This document shows positions 9,574-19,253 of a stretch of 64,000 nt of DNA, piece after piece; within the stretch, counting starts at the first letter, position 1; each line of letters starts with the position of its first letter. Under the pieces are notes generated by a model, which saw nothing but the letters and a program-made list of their open reading frames with translations, was not told the DNA's origin and did no database searches. Source of the stretch: Microbacterium protaetiae (GTDB taxonomy: Bacteria; Actinomycetota; Actinomycetes; Actinomycetales; Microbacteriaceae); assembly GCF_004135285.1 (NCBI RefSeq), contig NZ_CP035494.1:248001-312000 (forward strand), written 5' to 3'. Both the position numbers and the translations under genes were made by a program.

Positions 9574-10563
9574 TCACTTGCTGGTGGAACTCGGGCTCGG
9601 TGACGATGTCGTCGACGGTGTCGACGACGGCGTGGGCAGTGTCGACCGGTAGTACGCGTCGCTCGAGATCGTCAGCACGAACTGCGCGAACTCCTTGGGG
9701 TCGTCGAGGGCGCCCGCGTAGGGGGTGCCGTTGACGAGGATCATCGGGGTGCCGGTCAGCGAGACGTCCTTGGTGTCGGGAATGCCGACCAGGGCACGCT
9801 CTGTGGCGTCTTTGACCCAGCTGACGTAGTCCTCGCCCTCCACGCAGTCGCGCACGACCTTGGGTTCATCGGCACCCGAGGCTATCGCCAGGTCGGCGAG
9901 CTGCTCGTCGGTGAAGCCGTCGTCACCCTGAGCCGGCTGCTGCGAGAGCAGCGCGTTGTTGAAAGCGAAGAACGAGGCCGGCGAGTGGGTGGCGACGCAG
10001 GCCGAGGCGCTGGCGGCACGCAAGGAGTACTTCGTGCCGTTCGACTTGGCCGAGAGCATCGCGACGGGGTAATAGCTCAGAGTCGCGGCATCCTGATCCA
10101 CCCAGCGGGTGAGCTGCTGCACATTGGCGACCTGGAACTGCTTGGCGCCCGGCGCGTAGTAGTCGACGTACACCCGAATGTCGACGACGCCGGTGCCCGT
10201 CGCGGTCGGATCGGGGCTCGCCGCCGTCGAGGTCGCTTTCTCGGATGCGGTGGGAGTAGGCGACGGCGTCGCGTCGACGGCGCCCGGGTCGGACTCGACC
10301 GCGACGCCGTTCACGCTGGTGACGGCGAAACCGTCGTCGACGAGGTTCGCCGGCGACATGTCGGGAAGCGCCGTCTGCGACGTGACGGCCATCGTCACGC
10401 CGGTAGCCACACCGGCGACCACGATCACGGCACCGACAGTGATCGCAGCAGTGCGGATCACACGCGCGCGCCTCTGACGGGCATGGACGAGCTGTGCCTT
10501 CTCGCGGACCGCGCTGCGGCGGTCGTTCGGATCAGGAACGTTCGATGACTCGTCGTTCGACAT
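9574..10563 (-). CDS. DsbA-like thioredoxin-fold membrane protein lacking the CxxC motif
   Basis: 329 residues: charged cytoplasmic N-terminus, one membrane helix at about 33-60, a Thr/Pro/Ala-rich linker, then an external DsbA/Thioredoxin_4-type domain from about 125. Relatives have CPxC at the start of the domain; here the site reads VDYYAPGAKQFQ, so both catalytic cysteines are replaced. The cis-proline loop (LTGTPMILVNG) and the family segment ACVATHSPASFFAFNNAL are kept. The start ATG at 10563 has AAGAGG just upstream. Disulfide chemistry looks impossible at the usual site; a scaffold or binding role is inferred. It is divergent from the ABC ATPase gene. Confidence 0.86.
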   Translation of the reverse strand: MSNDESSNVPDPNDRRSAVREKAQLVHARQRRARVIRTAAITVGAVIVVAGVATGVTMAVTSQTALPDMSPANLVDDGFAVTSVNGVAVESDPGAVDATPSPTPTASEKATSTAASPDPTATGTGVVDIRVYVDYYAPGAKQFQVANVQQLTRWVDQDAATLSYYPVAMLSAKSNGTKYSLRAASASACVATHSPASFFAFNNALLSQQPAQGDDGFTDEQLADLAIASGADEPKVVRDCVEGEDYVSWVKDATERALVGIPDTKDVSLTGTPMILVNGTPYAGALDDPKEFAQFVLTISSDAYYRSTLPTPSSTPSTTSSPSPSSTSK

Positions 10564-10788
10564 GGGACCTCTTGACGGACTGATTCTCCGGCGAAAACCG
10601 GGATGTCGCGCGGGTGCCGCGACGGATTCGATGCTAACCAGACAGCCTGTGAAATCCCCACAGACAAGCGTGCACGATTCGTCTGGCATACTGAGGGAGC
10701 GCCCGAGGGCGGGCGCACGGGCCTACGGGTCCGTCATCCATTCACTACGGATCGTCCGGCACGTACCTGCCGGTGAAGGAGAAAAATC

Positions 10789-11892
<1,104 letters not shown>

Positions 11893-11906
11893 CACCACAT
11901 CACGGT

Positions 11907-11946
11907 GCGACGGCGCGGACTCGGTTCACCGGGTTCGCGCCGTCGC
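11907..11946 (+). terminator. Hairpin after the ABC ATPase gene
   Basis: A perfect 11-bp stem GCGACGGCGCG/CGCGCCGTCGC with an 18-base loop, 14 bases after the ATPase stop and just before the DUF4032 start region. No U tract follows, so it may be a weak terminator or an mRNA-stabilising structure. Confidence 0.55.
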
Positions 11947-11969
11947 CGTTGCGAGAAGGGGAGGATGCC

Positions 11970-13280
11970 GTGACCGAGTCGCTGAGCATCACCGCAAGCG
12001 CCATCGACCCCGGCTTGCTGGCGCTGCCGTGGTCGACGCCCCTGGCGGATTGGACCAGCGATGACATCGTCTACCTGCCCAAGGGCATCTCGCGACACCT
12101 CGTGCGCTTCGCGAATCTGTCCGGGCGGGTGGTCGCCATCAAAGAGACCACCGCCGAGATGGCCCGTCGCGAATACGACATGCTCGGCAGCCTCGCGCGG
12201 CTGGATGTCCCGTGCGTCGAACGGGTCGCCGTCATCGACGGGCGTGCCGACTCCGCAGGCCGGTCACTGCCGTCGGCCCTGGTGACCGCGCACCTGCGCT
12301 TCTCGCTCCCCTACCGCGCGCTGTTCACTCAGGTGCTGCGTCCCGACACCGCCAATCGGCTCGTCGATGCGCTGGCCGTTCTTCTCGTGCGGTTGCACAA
12401 CGTGGGCTTCTTCTGGGGCGATGTCTCGCTGTCGAACACGCTTTTCCGGCGCGATGCCGGCGCCTTCGCCGCCTATCTCGTCGATGCCGAGACCGGGGAG
12501 CTGCACGAGAGCGGGCTCACCCGCGGGCAGCGCGAACACGACCTCGAGGTCGCCCACACCAACATCGCCGGCGAGATCCTCGACCTCGCCGCCGGTGGGC
12601 GGCTGGAGCGCGGCATGGATGCCGTCGAGATCGCCGACGGCATCATCTCGTCGTACCGCTCGCTGTGGGCGGCACTCACCGACAAAGAGACGTTCGCCGC
12701 GAACGAGTCGTGGCGCATCACCGAGCGCGTGCAACGGCTGAACACCCTCGGGTTCGACATCGGCGAGATGTCGATTCGCGCGACGCCCGACGGCACGCGG
12801 GTCTCTATTCAGCCGAAGGTCGTCGATGCGGGGCATCACCAGCGCCGCCTCATCCGGCTGACCGGGCTCGACGTCGAAGAGAACCAGGCACGGCGGCTGC
12901 TCAACGACCTCGACGAGTATCGGGCGCGCACGGGTGCCTCATCGGACGACGAGGAGATGGTCGCGCACGAGTGGCTCACCCGGGTGTTCGAACCCGTCGT
13001 GCGCGCGATCCCGTTCGAGCTGCGGGCCAAGCTCGAACCCGCCGAGGTGTTCCACCAGGTGCTCGAGCACCGCTGGTACATGTCGCAAGGGCGGGGAACC
13101 TCGGTGCCCCTGGCCGAGGTGATCAGCAGCTACATCGACGAGGTGCTGCGGTATCGGCGCGACGAGGCCACGGTCATGGGCCCGGCCACCGAGACGCTCA
13201 CCGTGCCGATCGACCTGGATGAGGCATCCCTCGCCTCCGACGACGACGAGCCCACCGGCGACTGGCGCGACCTGGTCTGA
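11970..13280 (+). CDS. DUF4032 protein, kinase-like fold
   Basis: 436 residues. The N-terminal half has a protein-kinase/WaaP-like pattern: a lysine in VVAIKET (K58), a catalytic-loop-like GDVSLSN (D151, N156) and a metal-binding Asp in LVDAETGE (D172). This supports phosphotransferase chemistry of the lipopolysaccharide-kinase type, though the substrate is unknown and these bacteria have no LPS. The second half is the DUF4032 extension. I chose the GTG at 11970 because GAAGGGGAGG lies 5-6 bases upstream; a TTG at 11949 is possible. It follows the sugar ATPase on the same strand, but a hairpin separates them. Confidence 0.84.
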   Translation: MTESLSITASAIDPGLLALPWSTPLADWTSDDIVYLPKGISRHLVRFANLSGRVVAIKETTAEMARREYDMLGSLARLDVPCVERVAVIDGRADSAGRSLPSALVTAHLRFSLPYRALFTQVLRPDTANRLVDALAVLLVRLHNVGFFWGDVSLSNTLFRRDAGAFAAYLVDAETGELHESGLTRGQREHDLEVAHTNIAGEILDLAAGGRLERGMDAVEIADGIISSYRSLWAALTDKETFAANESWRITERVQRLNTLGFDIGEMSIRATPDGTRVSIQPKVVDAGHHQRRLIRLTGLDVEENQARRLLNDLDEYRARTGASSDDEEMVAHEWLTRVFEPVVRAIPFELRAKLEPAEVFHQVLEHRWYMSQGRGTSVPLAEVISSYIDEVLRYRRDEATVMGPATETLTVPIDLDEASLASDDDEPTGDWRDLV

Positions 13281-13292
13281 CCGCGACGAGCG

Positions 13293-13934
13293 TCAGTACC
13301 CGACCGTGAAGCGGGCGCGGTGGTGGCGGCCCTGCTCGATCTCATCGACGACGGCGATCGCGAAGTCGGCACCCGAGATGAAGGACTTTCCGTCGGCATC
13401 CTCGACGACCACGTCGCCGCCGTCCCGGTAATGGCCCGTGCGCTCCCCGGGCACCCACGCGCCGAACTCCTTCGGCGGGTGCACCAGGAACCAGTCCAAG
13501 CCTTCATCCGAGGCCTGCAGCAGCTCGAGCGAATCGACGCCGACCTTCGGCTCGACACCGAACTCCGGCGGCACACCCAGGTCGTAGAGTCGCGGGCCGC
13601 CCGGCGCCGCGAGGCTTCCCATCGCACCGCCCACCACCCCCAGGCGCGTGTTGGTGCCGGTCAGCTTCGCCGCGAGCGCACGCAGGGCGTCCACGGCCGC
13701 GTCGACCATGTCACCACGCGGCGAGACGGCGTCCACAACGGCATCCGCCCCCTCCAGCACCTCGCTCAGCGATTTCAGGTCGCGCAGATCGCCCTGCACG
13801 TAGGTGACCGCGTCGACCTTCTCGTCGGGCGCCTTGCGTGCGACCGAGACGACATCGTGGCCGCGCGCGGCGGCCTCTGCGACGATGTGTCCACCGGCAT
13901 AGCCGGTGCCTCCGATGACGACGATGCGTGCCAT
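13293..13934 (-). CDS. NAD(P)-binding Rossmann protein (NmrA/SDR-like)
   Basis: 213 residues. The N-terminal VIGGTGYAGGHIVAEA is the dinucleotide-binding loop of atypical short-chain dehydrogenases (NAD(P)H-binding family, YwnB/NmrA-like). A following R (VARKAP) after the second strand suggests NADP(H). There is no YxxxK catalytic pair, so it may be a reductase of unknown substrate or a redox sensor. Start ATG at 13934 with GAAGGGAAC upstream. A GCTGAAT...ATTCAGC inverted repeat (13949-13980) in the leader could be an operator. Confidence 0.85.
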   Translation of the reverse strand: MARIVVIGGTGYAGGHIVAEAAARGHDVVSVARKAPDEKVDAVTYVQGDLRDLKSLSEVLEGADAVVDAVSPRGDMVDAAVDALRALAAKLTGTNTRLGVVGGAMGSLAAPGGPRLYDLGVPPEFGVEPKVGVDSLELLQASDEGLDWFLVHPPKEFGAWVPGERTGHYRDGGDVVVEDADGKSFISGADFAIAVVDEIEQGRHHRARFTVGY

Positions 13935-13948
13935 GAGCGTTCCCTTCA

Positions 13949-13980
13949 GCTGAATAGATCTTCGTGGAGTGCAATTCAGC
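13949..13980 (-). promoter_or_regulatory. Inverted repeat in the leader of the NAD(P)-binding gene
   Basis: GCTGAAT and ATTCAGC arms separated by 18 bases, overlapping the region where the promoter of the NAD(P)-binding gene should lie. The spacing fits a dimeric repressor, but it could also be chance in a short AT-richer patch. Confidence 0.35.
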
Positions 13981-13991
13981 CGCGGGGCGGT

Positions 13992-14990
13992 TCATTCCCC
14001 CTGCTGCGCCGCCCGCATGGTCGCAACCTGGTAGAGCGCCACGGATGTCGCGATCCCGGCGTTCAGCGATTCGGTCGCCGCCTCGATCGGGATCGACACG
14101 ATCTGGTCGCAGGTCTCGGTGACCAGGCGCGAGAGGCCCTTGCCTTCCGACCCGCACACGATCAGCACGGGCCGATCAGCCAGTTCGAGTTTCGGCAGTT
14201 GAACGTCGCCGGCGCCATCGAGCCCGAGAACGAAAACGCCCTGCTTCTTGAACTCCTTGAGGGTGGAGGTCAGGTTCGAGGCCATCGCGACCGGCACGCG
14301 TGCCGCCGCCCCCGCGCTGGTCTTCCACGCCGTCGAGGTCACACCCGCCGATCGCCGCTGCGGAATGATCACGCCCTGTCCGCCGAACGCCGCCGTCGAG
14401 CGGATGATCGCACCAAGATTGCGCGGGTCGGTCACGCCGTCCAGCGCGACCAGCAGGGGCGTGGCCCCGGTGTCGAAGATCTGCTCCAGAAGGTCCTGCG
14501 GGTGCGCGTACGTGTACGGCGGCACCTTGAGTGCCACGCCCTGGTGCACCCCGTCGATGCCCGACATGCGGTCGAGTTCAGGCCGCGTGACCTCGAGCAC
14601 GGGAATCTCGCGATGCGTCGCGATCGCCAGCATCTCTTTGACCCGGTCGTCCATCTCCACGCGCTGCGCGATGTAGAGCGCCGTGGCGGGGATCTTCGCC
14701 CGCAGTGCCTCGAGCACGCTGTTGCGGCCGGTCACGGTCTCGGTGTCGTCGTTCTTCTTCGCCCGGGCGGCACGGTTCATGTCGACCGGCTTGGCCTTCG
14801 GCTTGCCGCCGGCAGCCACGTAGCGGTCCTGCGCCGCCTTGCGCTTGCCGGCGACATGCCAGCTGCGGTCGGCGGCCTTGGGCGTGGGCCCCTTGCCCTC
14901 GAGCGCCTTGCGGCCGTGGCCGCCGGTGCCCTTCTGGGGACCCTTCTTCTTGCTGTTGCCGGTGTTGCCGGCACGTTTGGGCTTAGCCAT
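13992..14990 (-). CDS. rlmB: 23S rRNA (guanosine-2'-O)-methyltransferase, TrmH/RlmB family
   Basis: SPOUT-class methyltransferase that methylates the 2'-hydroxyl of a guanosine in 23S rRNA (G2251 by E. coli numbering). 332 residues: a Lys/Gly-rich disordered N-terminus of about 80 residues, a substrate-binding domain, then the knotted SpoU domain with motif 1 ([16 protein letters not shown]), motif 2 ([12 protein letters not shown]) and motif 3 ([13 protein letters not shown]). The ATG at 14990 overlaps the cysS stop by 8 bases, so the pair is translationally coupled, as in mycobacteria (cysS1-Rv3579). Confidence 0.95.
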   Translation of the reverse strand: MAKPKRAGNTGNSKKKGPQKGTGGHGRKALEGKGPTPKAADRSWHVAGKRKAAQDRYVAAGGKPKAKPVDMNRAARAKKNDDTETVTGRNSVLEALRAKIPATALYIAQRVEMDDRVKEMLAIATHREIPVLEVTRPELDRMSGIDGVHQGVALKVPPYTYAHPQDLLEQIFDTGATPLLVALDGVTDPRNLGAIIRSTAAFGGQGVIIPQRRSAGVTSTAWKTSAGAAARVPVAMASNLTSTLKEFKKQGVFVLGLDGAGDVQLPKLELADRPVLIVCGSEGKGLSRLVTETCDQIVSIPIEAATESLNAGIATSVALYQVATMRAAQQGE

Positions 14991-16386
14991 TCTGCACACT
15001 CCAATGGGTCCCGTCGGGACCGTCTTCCAGAGCGACCCCGGCCGTCGCGAGCGCGTCGCGCACCCGGTCGGCTGCCGCCCAATCCTTGTCCAGACGCGCC
15101 TGTGCGCGCTGGTCGATCATCGTCTGCACCAGGCTGTCGAGGGCGGATGCCTCGGGCCCTGCCTGCCCGCGCTGCCACTGGGGGTCGAGCGGGTTGATGC
15201 CCAGGACGCCGGTCATCAGGCTGACCGCGTCACACGCCGCTGCCGCGGCATCCTGCTCTCCTGCATCGAGCGCGGCGTTGCCCGCGCGTACGGTGTCGTG
15301 CACCACCGCCAGCGCCTGTGGCACGCCGAGGTCGTCGTCCAGTGCAGCCTCGAACGCGGGGGGAAGCGGGGCGTCGCCGACCCTGGGAGGCTCTGCGCCT
15401 GCGCGCCGGACCCGCTCGAGGAAGGTGCGAATACGGTCGAGGGCGGCCTCGGCCTCGTCGAGCGCCTTGTCTGAGACATCCAGGCTCGACCGGTAGTGGG
15501 CGGCGGCGAGTGCGTACCGTACGACGAGCGGGTCACGCTGGGCGAGCAGATCGGCCGCGAGCACGAAATTGCCCAGGGACTTCGACATCTTCTGCCCGTC
15601 GACGGTGACAAGACCGTTGTGCACCCAGTAGCGCGCGAAACCGTCGCCGGCCGCGGTCGACTGCGCGAGCTCGTTCTCGTGGTGCGGAAAGCGCAGGTCG
15701 AGCCCGCCGCCGTGGATGTCGAACTGCGGGCCCAGGTAGCGTCGCGACATGGCCGAGCACTCGATGTGCCAGCCGGGGCGTCCTGCCCCCCAGGGTGACT
15801 GCCACGCGGCATCCTGCGGTTCATCCAGCTTGGCGCCCTTCCACAGCGCGAAGTCGTGCGGGTCGCGCTTGCCTCGCGGGTCGGCGTCTTCGGCCGGCTC
15901 CATCGCGTCGAGAGCCTGCCGGGTCAGGGCGCCGTACTCGGGCCATGAGCGCACGTCGAAGTACACATCGCCGGCGGCTGCGTAGGCGTGGCCGCGCTCG
16001 ATGAGTTCGGCGATCAGCTCGATCATCTGCGGGATGTGCCCGGTCGCCCGTGGCTCATACGTCGGAGGGCGGATGCCGATCGCGGCATATGCGGCGGTGA
16101 ACTCGCACTCCATGCGGTAGGCGAGCGCCCACCACGGCTCGGTGTCGGTCGCGTTGGCGAGCACCTTGTCGTCGATGTCGGTGACGTTGCGCACGAGGGT
16201 GACGCGGCCGAGGCGATGCTCGAGCCAGCGGGAGAGGATGTCGAAGCTCAGGGCTCCGCGCAGGTGGCCGACGTGCGGGCCGGACTGCACGGTGGGGCCG
16301 CAGACGTAGATCGTGACGTTCTGCGGGTCGCCGGGCACGAAGTCGCGCAGCGCTTGCGCCTTGGTGTCATAGAGCCGGAGAGTCAC
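14983..16386 (-). CDS. cysS: Cysteinyl-tRNA synthetase
   Basis: Class I aminoacyl-tRNA synthetase that charges tRNA-Cys; 467 residues, normal length. The zinc ligand C29 lies in [16 protein letters not shown], which includes the HIGH-type motif (HVGH), and the KMSKS loop is intact ([12 protein letters not shown]). The LWKGAK and WHIECSAMS segments are typical CysS rather than the MshC mycothiol ligase. In related genomes ispF sits immediately upstream; here a repeat region of about 560 bases separates them, so cysS may need its own promoter inside or beyond the repeats. Confidence 0.98.
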   Translation of the reverse strand: MTLRLYDTKAQALRDFVPGDPQNVTIYVCGPTVQSGPHVGHLRGALSFDILSRWLEHRLGRVTLVRNVTDIDDKVLANATDTEPWWALAYRMECEFTAAYAAIGIRPPTYEPRATGHIPQMIELIAELIERGHAYAAAGDVYFDVRSWPEYGALTRQALDAMEPAEDADPRGKRDPHDFALWKGAKLDEPQDAAWQSPWGAGRPGWHIECSAMSRRYLGPQFDIHGGGLDLRFPHHENELAQSTAAGDGFARYWVHNGLVTVDGQKMSKSLGNFVLAADLLAQRDPLVVRYALAAAHYRSSLDVSDKALDEAEAALDRIRTFLERVRRAGAEPPRVGDAPLPPAFEAALDDDLGVPQALAVVHDTVRAGNAALDAGEQDAAAAACDAVSLMTGVLGINPLDPQWQRGQAGPEASALDSLVQTMIDQRAQARLDKDWAAADRVRDALATAGVALEDGPDGTHWSVQNG

Positions 16387-16500
16387 CCGTCAAGCCTACC
16401 GGCGCGTGTCTGCGCGCACCGTGTGCCCGCGGCTTGTCCCCGCGTTGTGTGCCGCGGCCCATGCCCGTAGCGTGTGCCGCGCCTTGTCCCCGCGAGTTGT
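16387..16500. other. Upstream flank of cysS, repeat-like, no gene seen
   Basis: Contains several imperfect copies of short words such as GTGTGCCGCGGCCCATGCCCG and CTTGTCCCCGCG, related to the array that follows. No convincing reading frame or RNA gene. The cysS promoter should be here or further upstream, but I cannot point to clear hexamers. Confidence 0.4.
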
Positions 16501-16633
16501 CCCCGCGTTGCGCGACCTGACCTCGCGTTGCGCGACCTGACCTCGCGTTGCGCGCCTTTACCCCATGGCCCGCGGCCCATGCCCGCGAGTTGTCCCCGCG
16601 TTGCGCGACTTGACCTCGCGTTGCGCGACTTGC
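16501..16633 (-). repeat. 20-bp repeat array, left arm (inverted relative to the right arm)
   Basis: Five 20-bp units of the form CCTCGCGTTGCGCGACCTGA in two clusters: 16501-16520, 16521-16540 and 16541-16560, then 16594-16613 and 16614-16633. Read on the same strand, they match the reverse complement of the right-arm unit at about 17 of 20 positions, so the two arms are inverted copies of one repeat family with a roughly 80-base centre. Confidence 0.85.
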
Positions 16634-16710
16634 TCCCCCCTGGCCCGCGGGTCGACGTCGGGCGGGCGCGCGAGCTCACCGTTCTCGACCGAGTCCGTAC
16701 TCATTGCCCC

Positions 16711-16920
16711 GGGGACAACTCGAGCAACCGAGGACAACTCAGGCAACCCGAGGACAACTCGGGCAACCCGAGGACAACTCAGGCAACCCGAGGACAACTC
16801 GGGCAACCCGAGGACAACTCGCACAACCCGAGGACAACTCGCGCAACCCGGGGACAACTCGGGCAACAAGAGGACAACTCGGGCAACCCGAGGACAACTC
16901 GCGCAACCCGAGGACAACTC
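16711..16920 (+). repeat. 20-bp tandem repeat array, right arm (11 copies)
   Basis: GGACAACTC begins at 16713, 16732, 16752, 16772, 16792, 16812, 16832, 16852, 16872, 16892 and 16912: one 19-bp step, then strict 20-bp steps. The unit is GGACAACTC, three variable bases (GGG, AGG, GCG, GCA), then CAACCCGA. The array ends 25 bases before the ispF stop codon. The plus strand is nearly T-free (1 of 20). A 20-bp period cannot hold one reading frame per unit, and no spacers like those of CRISPR are present. Confidence 0.95.
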
Positions 16921-16944
16921 GGCGGGACGGGGCGGGGCGGGGCG

Positions 16945-17424
16945 TCAGGACGGGAGGACGAGGGCCACCGCGTGGGCGGCCACACCCTCACCACGACCCG
17001 TGAACCCCAAGCCGTCGGTCGTCGTGGCCGACACCGATACCGGGGCGCCACCGAGCGCGGCCGACAGCACCGCCTCGGCCTCGGCCCGGCGCGGCGCGAA
17101 CCTCGGCCGCTCAGCCTGCACCTGCACCGCGACGTTGCCCACGGTGAACCCCGCCGCCTGCACGAGCTCGAGCGTGCGTACCAGGAAGACGTCGGCGTGG
17201 GCCGAGCCGTACTGCGGGCGATCCACGCCGAAGTGCGTTCCGATGTCACCGCACCCGGATGCCGACAGCAGAGCATCCACGATCGCATGCGCTGCGGCAT
17301 CCCCATCGGAATGCCCCGCCAACGCCGGCTCTCCCGGCCACTCGAGCCCGGCCAGCCACAGCGTGCCGGCACCGCCGAAGCGATGCACGTCTGTGCCGAT
17401 GCCGACGCGCGGGATCGCGCTCAG
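16945..17424 (-). CDS. ispF: 2-C-methyl-D-erythritol 2,4-cyclodiphosphate synthase, probable CTG start
   Basis: Fifth enzyme of the non-mevalonate isoprenoid pathway; a trimer with metal-dependent active sites. The conserved N-terminus [14 protein letters not shown], whose D and H bind the metal, is present in frame, but no ATG, GTG or TTG lies upstream of it before a stop. The first usual start codon (GTG at 17388) would begin inside the motif and remove the metal-binding Asp. A CTG at 17424 overlaps the carD stop as CTGA, mimicking the common ATGA coupling, and gives 159 residues, the normal length. [16 protein letters not shown] and DIGTHF are intact. ispD, usually between carD and ispF, is absent here. 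Confidence 0.9.
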   Translation of the reverse strand: MSAIPRVGIGTDVHRFGGAGTLWLAGLEWPGEPALAGHSDGDAAAHAIVDALLSASGCGDIGTHFGVDRPQYGSAHADVFLVRTLELVQAAGFTVGNVAVQVQAERPRFAPRRAEAEAVLSAALGGAPVSVSATTTDGLGFTGRGEGVAAHAVALVLPS

Positions 17425-17903
17425 GAGGCGAGCACCTCGTCGAGCAGGCCGCTGGCCTTCTCTTCGTCGGTCTTCTCGGCCAGCGCCAATTCAGAGACGA
17501 GGATCTGCCGGGCCTTGGCCAGCATCCGCTTCTCACCGGCCGACAGGCCACGGTCCTGGTCACGGCGCCACAGGTCGCGAACGACCTCGCTCACCTTGAT
17601 GACATCACCAGAAGCGAGCTTCTCGAGATTCGCCTTGTACCGACGAGACCAGTTCGTGGGCTCCTCGGTGAACGGCGCACGCAGCACCTCGAAGACCTTC
17701 TCGAGCCCCTCCTTGCCGATGACGTCGCGGACGCCGACCAGGTCGACGTTGTCCGCCGGGACCTCGATGGTCAGATCGCCTTGAGTGACGCGTAGCTTCA
17801 GGTAGACCTTCTCTTCGCCCTTGATGACTCGGGTCTTCACTTCCGCGATGGTCGCCGCTCCGTGATGCGGATAAACGACCGTCTCGCCAACCTCAAAAAG
17901 CAT
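17421..17903 (-). CDS. carD: CarD-family RNA polymerase-binding transcription regulator
   Basis: 160 residues. The N-terminal Tudor-like RNA polymerase interaction domain ([17 protein letters not shown], binds the beta subunit) is followed by a helical C-terminal domain that contacts DNA upstream of the -10 region and stabilises open complexes; the tryptophan in [13 protein letters not shown] is in the usual place. CarD is essential and controls rRNA promoters in mycobacteria. Start ATG at 17903, with GAAAGGA about 8 bases upstream. It is divergent from lpqE and is followed by ispF with a 4-base overlap, so CarD translation probably drives IspF translation. Confidence 0.96.
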   Translation of the reverse strand: MLFEVGETVVYPHHGAATIAEVKTRVIKGEEKVYLKLRVTQGDLTIEVPADNVDLVGVRDVIGKEGLEKVFEVLRAPFTEEPTNWSRRYKANLEKLASGDVIKVSEVVRDLWRRDQDRGLSAGEKRMLAKARQILVSELALAEKTDEEKASGLLDEVLAS

Positions 17904-18011
17904 GCAGTTATATCCTTTCGGCAACTACCAGGATACCACAGCGGGTATGCACTAAGGTTTGCCCAGCACCTGGGCGATCGGCCTCGGTCGGCAGCGCATA
18001 CACGGACACCG

Positions 18012-18017
18012 TAGAAT
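18012..18017 (+). promoter_or_regulatory. Candidate -10 box for lpqE
   Basis: TAGAAT, close to the actinobacterial TANNNT consensus, 33 bases before the lpqE start codon. No good -35 hexamer is visible at the right distance, which is common for sigma-A promoters that rely on CarD. Confidence 0.45.
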
Positions 18018-18049
18018 GCTAGAGCCTGTTGTCTGCTCTGGGAGGAACC

Positions 18050-18562
18050 GTGAAATCGCGCCTGCTCGCGTCCATCGCCGTCTGCGCCACCGTCATTCTC
18101 GGTGCCACCGGTTGCTCGATGATCTCTCCGCAGGGCACCACCATCCCCTACTCACCCAGCGACGGCATCAACATCGCCGACACGACAGGTGCGCCCCTGC
18201 AGGTGCGCAACGCACTGATCGTTGCCACCGATGACGGGACCATCGGCAACCTCATCGCCGCGGTCGTGAACACCACCGCCGAAGATCAGACGCTGACCGT
18301 CGAGGTCGACGCTGCTTCGGGCAAGATCACCCAGACCGTGCGTGTGGCCGCCCACAGCGTCTCGAGCCTCGGTCAGAACGTCGACCCGCTGCGCCTGGAC
18401 AACCTGGGCGTGAAGCCGGGCCTGACGGTGCCCGTGTACTTCCAGTCCGGTGACGCCGAGGGCGCGCTGGCGAACCTGCCCGTGCTCGGCGGCGACGAGC
18501 AATATCTCTCCGGCCTCGTGCCCGAGCCGGCCCCGACGCCTGACGCCACGCCCGCGTCCTGA
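18050..18562 (+). CDS. lpqE: LpqE-like lipoprotein
   Basis: 170-residue exported lipoprotein. Signal peptide with lipobox LGATGC (acylated Cys at 22), then a beta-rich domain (residues 40-150) and a Pro/Ala/Thr-rich tail. The position, divergent from carD, matches mycobacterial lpqE (Rv3584) next to carD (Rv3583), which is the main reason for the name; sequence recognition alone is moderate. The function of LpqE is not established. The domain has strand spacing like copper-chaperone folds (PCuAC), but no Met/His metal motif is seen. Start GTG at 18050 after GGGAGGAACC. Confidence 0.8.
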   Translation: MKSRLLASIAVCATVILGATGCSMISPQGTTIPYSPSDGINIADTTGAPLQVRNALIVATDDGTIGNLIAAVVNTTAEDQTLTVEVDAASGKITQTVRVAAHSVSSLGQNVDPLRLDNLGVKPGLTVPVYFQSGDAEGALANLPVLGGDEQYLSGLVPEPAPTPDATPAS

Positions 18563-18569
18563 TCGCCGC

Positions 18570-19253
18570 TCACACCTCGAACCGGTAGCCCAGCCCCCGC
18601 ACGGTGAGCAGCATCGCCGGGTCGCGCGGATCCTTTTCAATGCGCGAGCGGATGCGCTTGACGTGCACATCGAGGGTCTTGGTATCGCCGAAATAGTCAC
18701 TGCCCCACACCCGGTCGATGAGCTGACCGCGAGTGAGCACCCGCCCGGCATTGCGCATCAGCACCTCGAGCAGCTCGAATTCCTTCAGCGGCATACTTAT
18801 CTGCTCGCCGTCGACCGTCACGGTGTGACGGTCGACGTCGAGCCGCACGCGACCACCGTCGAGCACCCGCTCGTCGAGGTCTGCCTCGGCCGCCGCCGTG
18901 CGGCGCAGCACCGCCCGCATCCGCGCCAGCAGCTCGCGGGTCGAGTACGGCTTGGTGATGTAGTCATCGGCGCCGAGTTCGAGCCCCACGATGATGTCGA
19001 CCTCGGTGTCTTTGGCGGTGACCATGATGATCGGCACCGCGCTGCTCGCCCGAATCTGGCGACACACCTCGGTCCCCGGCATCCCGGGCAGCATGAGGTC
19101 GAGCAGCACGATGTCGGCGCCGTGTGCGGCGAACTCGCCGACCGCCGCCGGCCCGTCGTCGGCGATAGCGACCTCGAAGCCCTCCCGGCGCAACAGGTAG
19201 GCGAGCGGGTCGGCGAGGTCGGGTTCGTCTTCGACGATCAGTACGCGGGTCAT
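18570..19253 (-). CDS. regX3: Response regulator RegX3 (OmpR/PhoB family)
   Basis: DNA-binding regulator of the phosphate-starvation response; 227 residues. The receiver domain has acidic residues near 9-11, phosphorylated D52 (VLLDLMLPG), and the KPY switch Lys near 101. The winged-helix C-terminal domain (about 130-227) contains the recognition segment TKTLDVHVKRIRSRI. The ATG overlaps the senX3 stop as ATGA, so the pair is co-translated. GTTCACC-type PHO boxes, its expected targets, lie between senX3 and phoU and upstream of pstS in this window. The gene is convergent with lpqE, with a gap of only 7 bases. Confidence 0.93.
   Translation of the reverse strand: MTRVLIVEDEPDLADPLAYLLRREGFEVAIADDGPAAVGEFAAHGADIVLLDLMLPGMPGTEVCRQIRASSAVPIIMVTAKDTEVDIIVGLELGADDYITKPYSTRELLARMRAVLRRTAAAEADLDERVLDGGRVRLDVDRHTVTVDGEQISMPLKEFELLEVLMRNAGRVLTRGQLIDRVWGSDYFGDTKTLDVHVKRIRSRIEKDPRDPAMLLTVRGLGYRFEV

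Noticed and set aside
13320..15197. 625-residue plus-strand frame across the NAD(P)-binding, rlmB and cysS genes
   Set aside because: It overlaps three well-supported minus-strand genes and shows no conserved motif.
16713..16920. CRISPR array
   Set aside because: Units are head-to-tail with only three variable bases between them; there are no unique spacers of 30 bp or so and no cas genes.
16704..17003. Repeat protein reading EDNSGNPRTT-type units
   Set aside because: It is the 20-bp array read through three phases (60 bp = 20 codons); no ribosome-binding site and no relation to a known protein.
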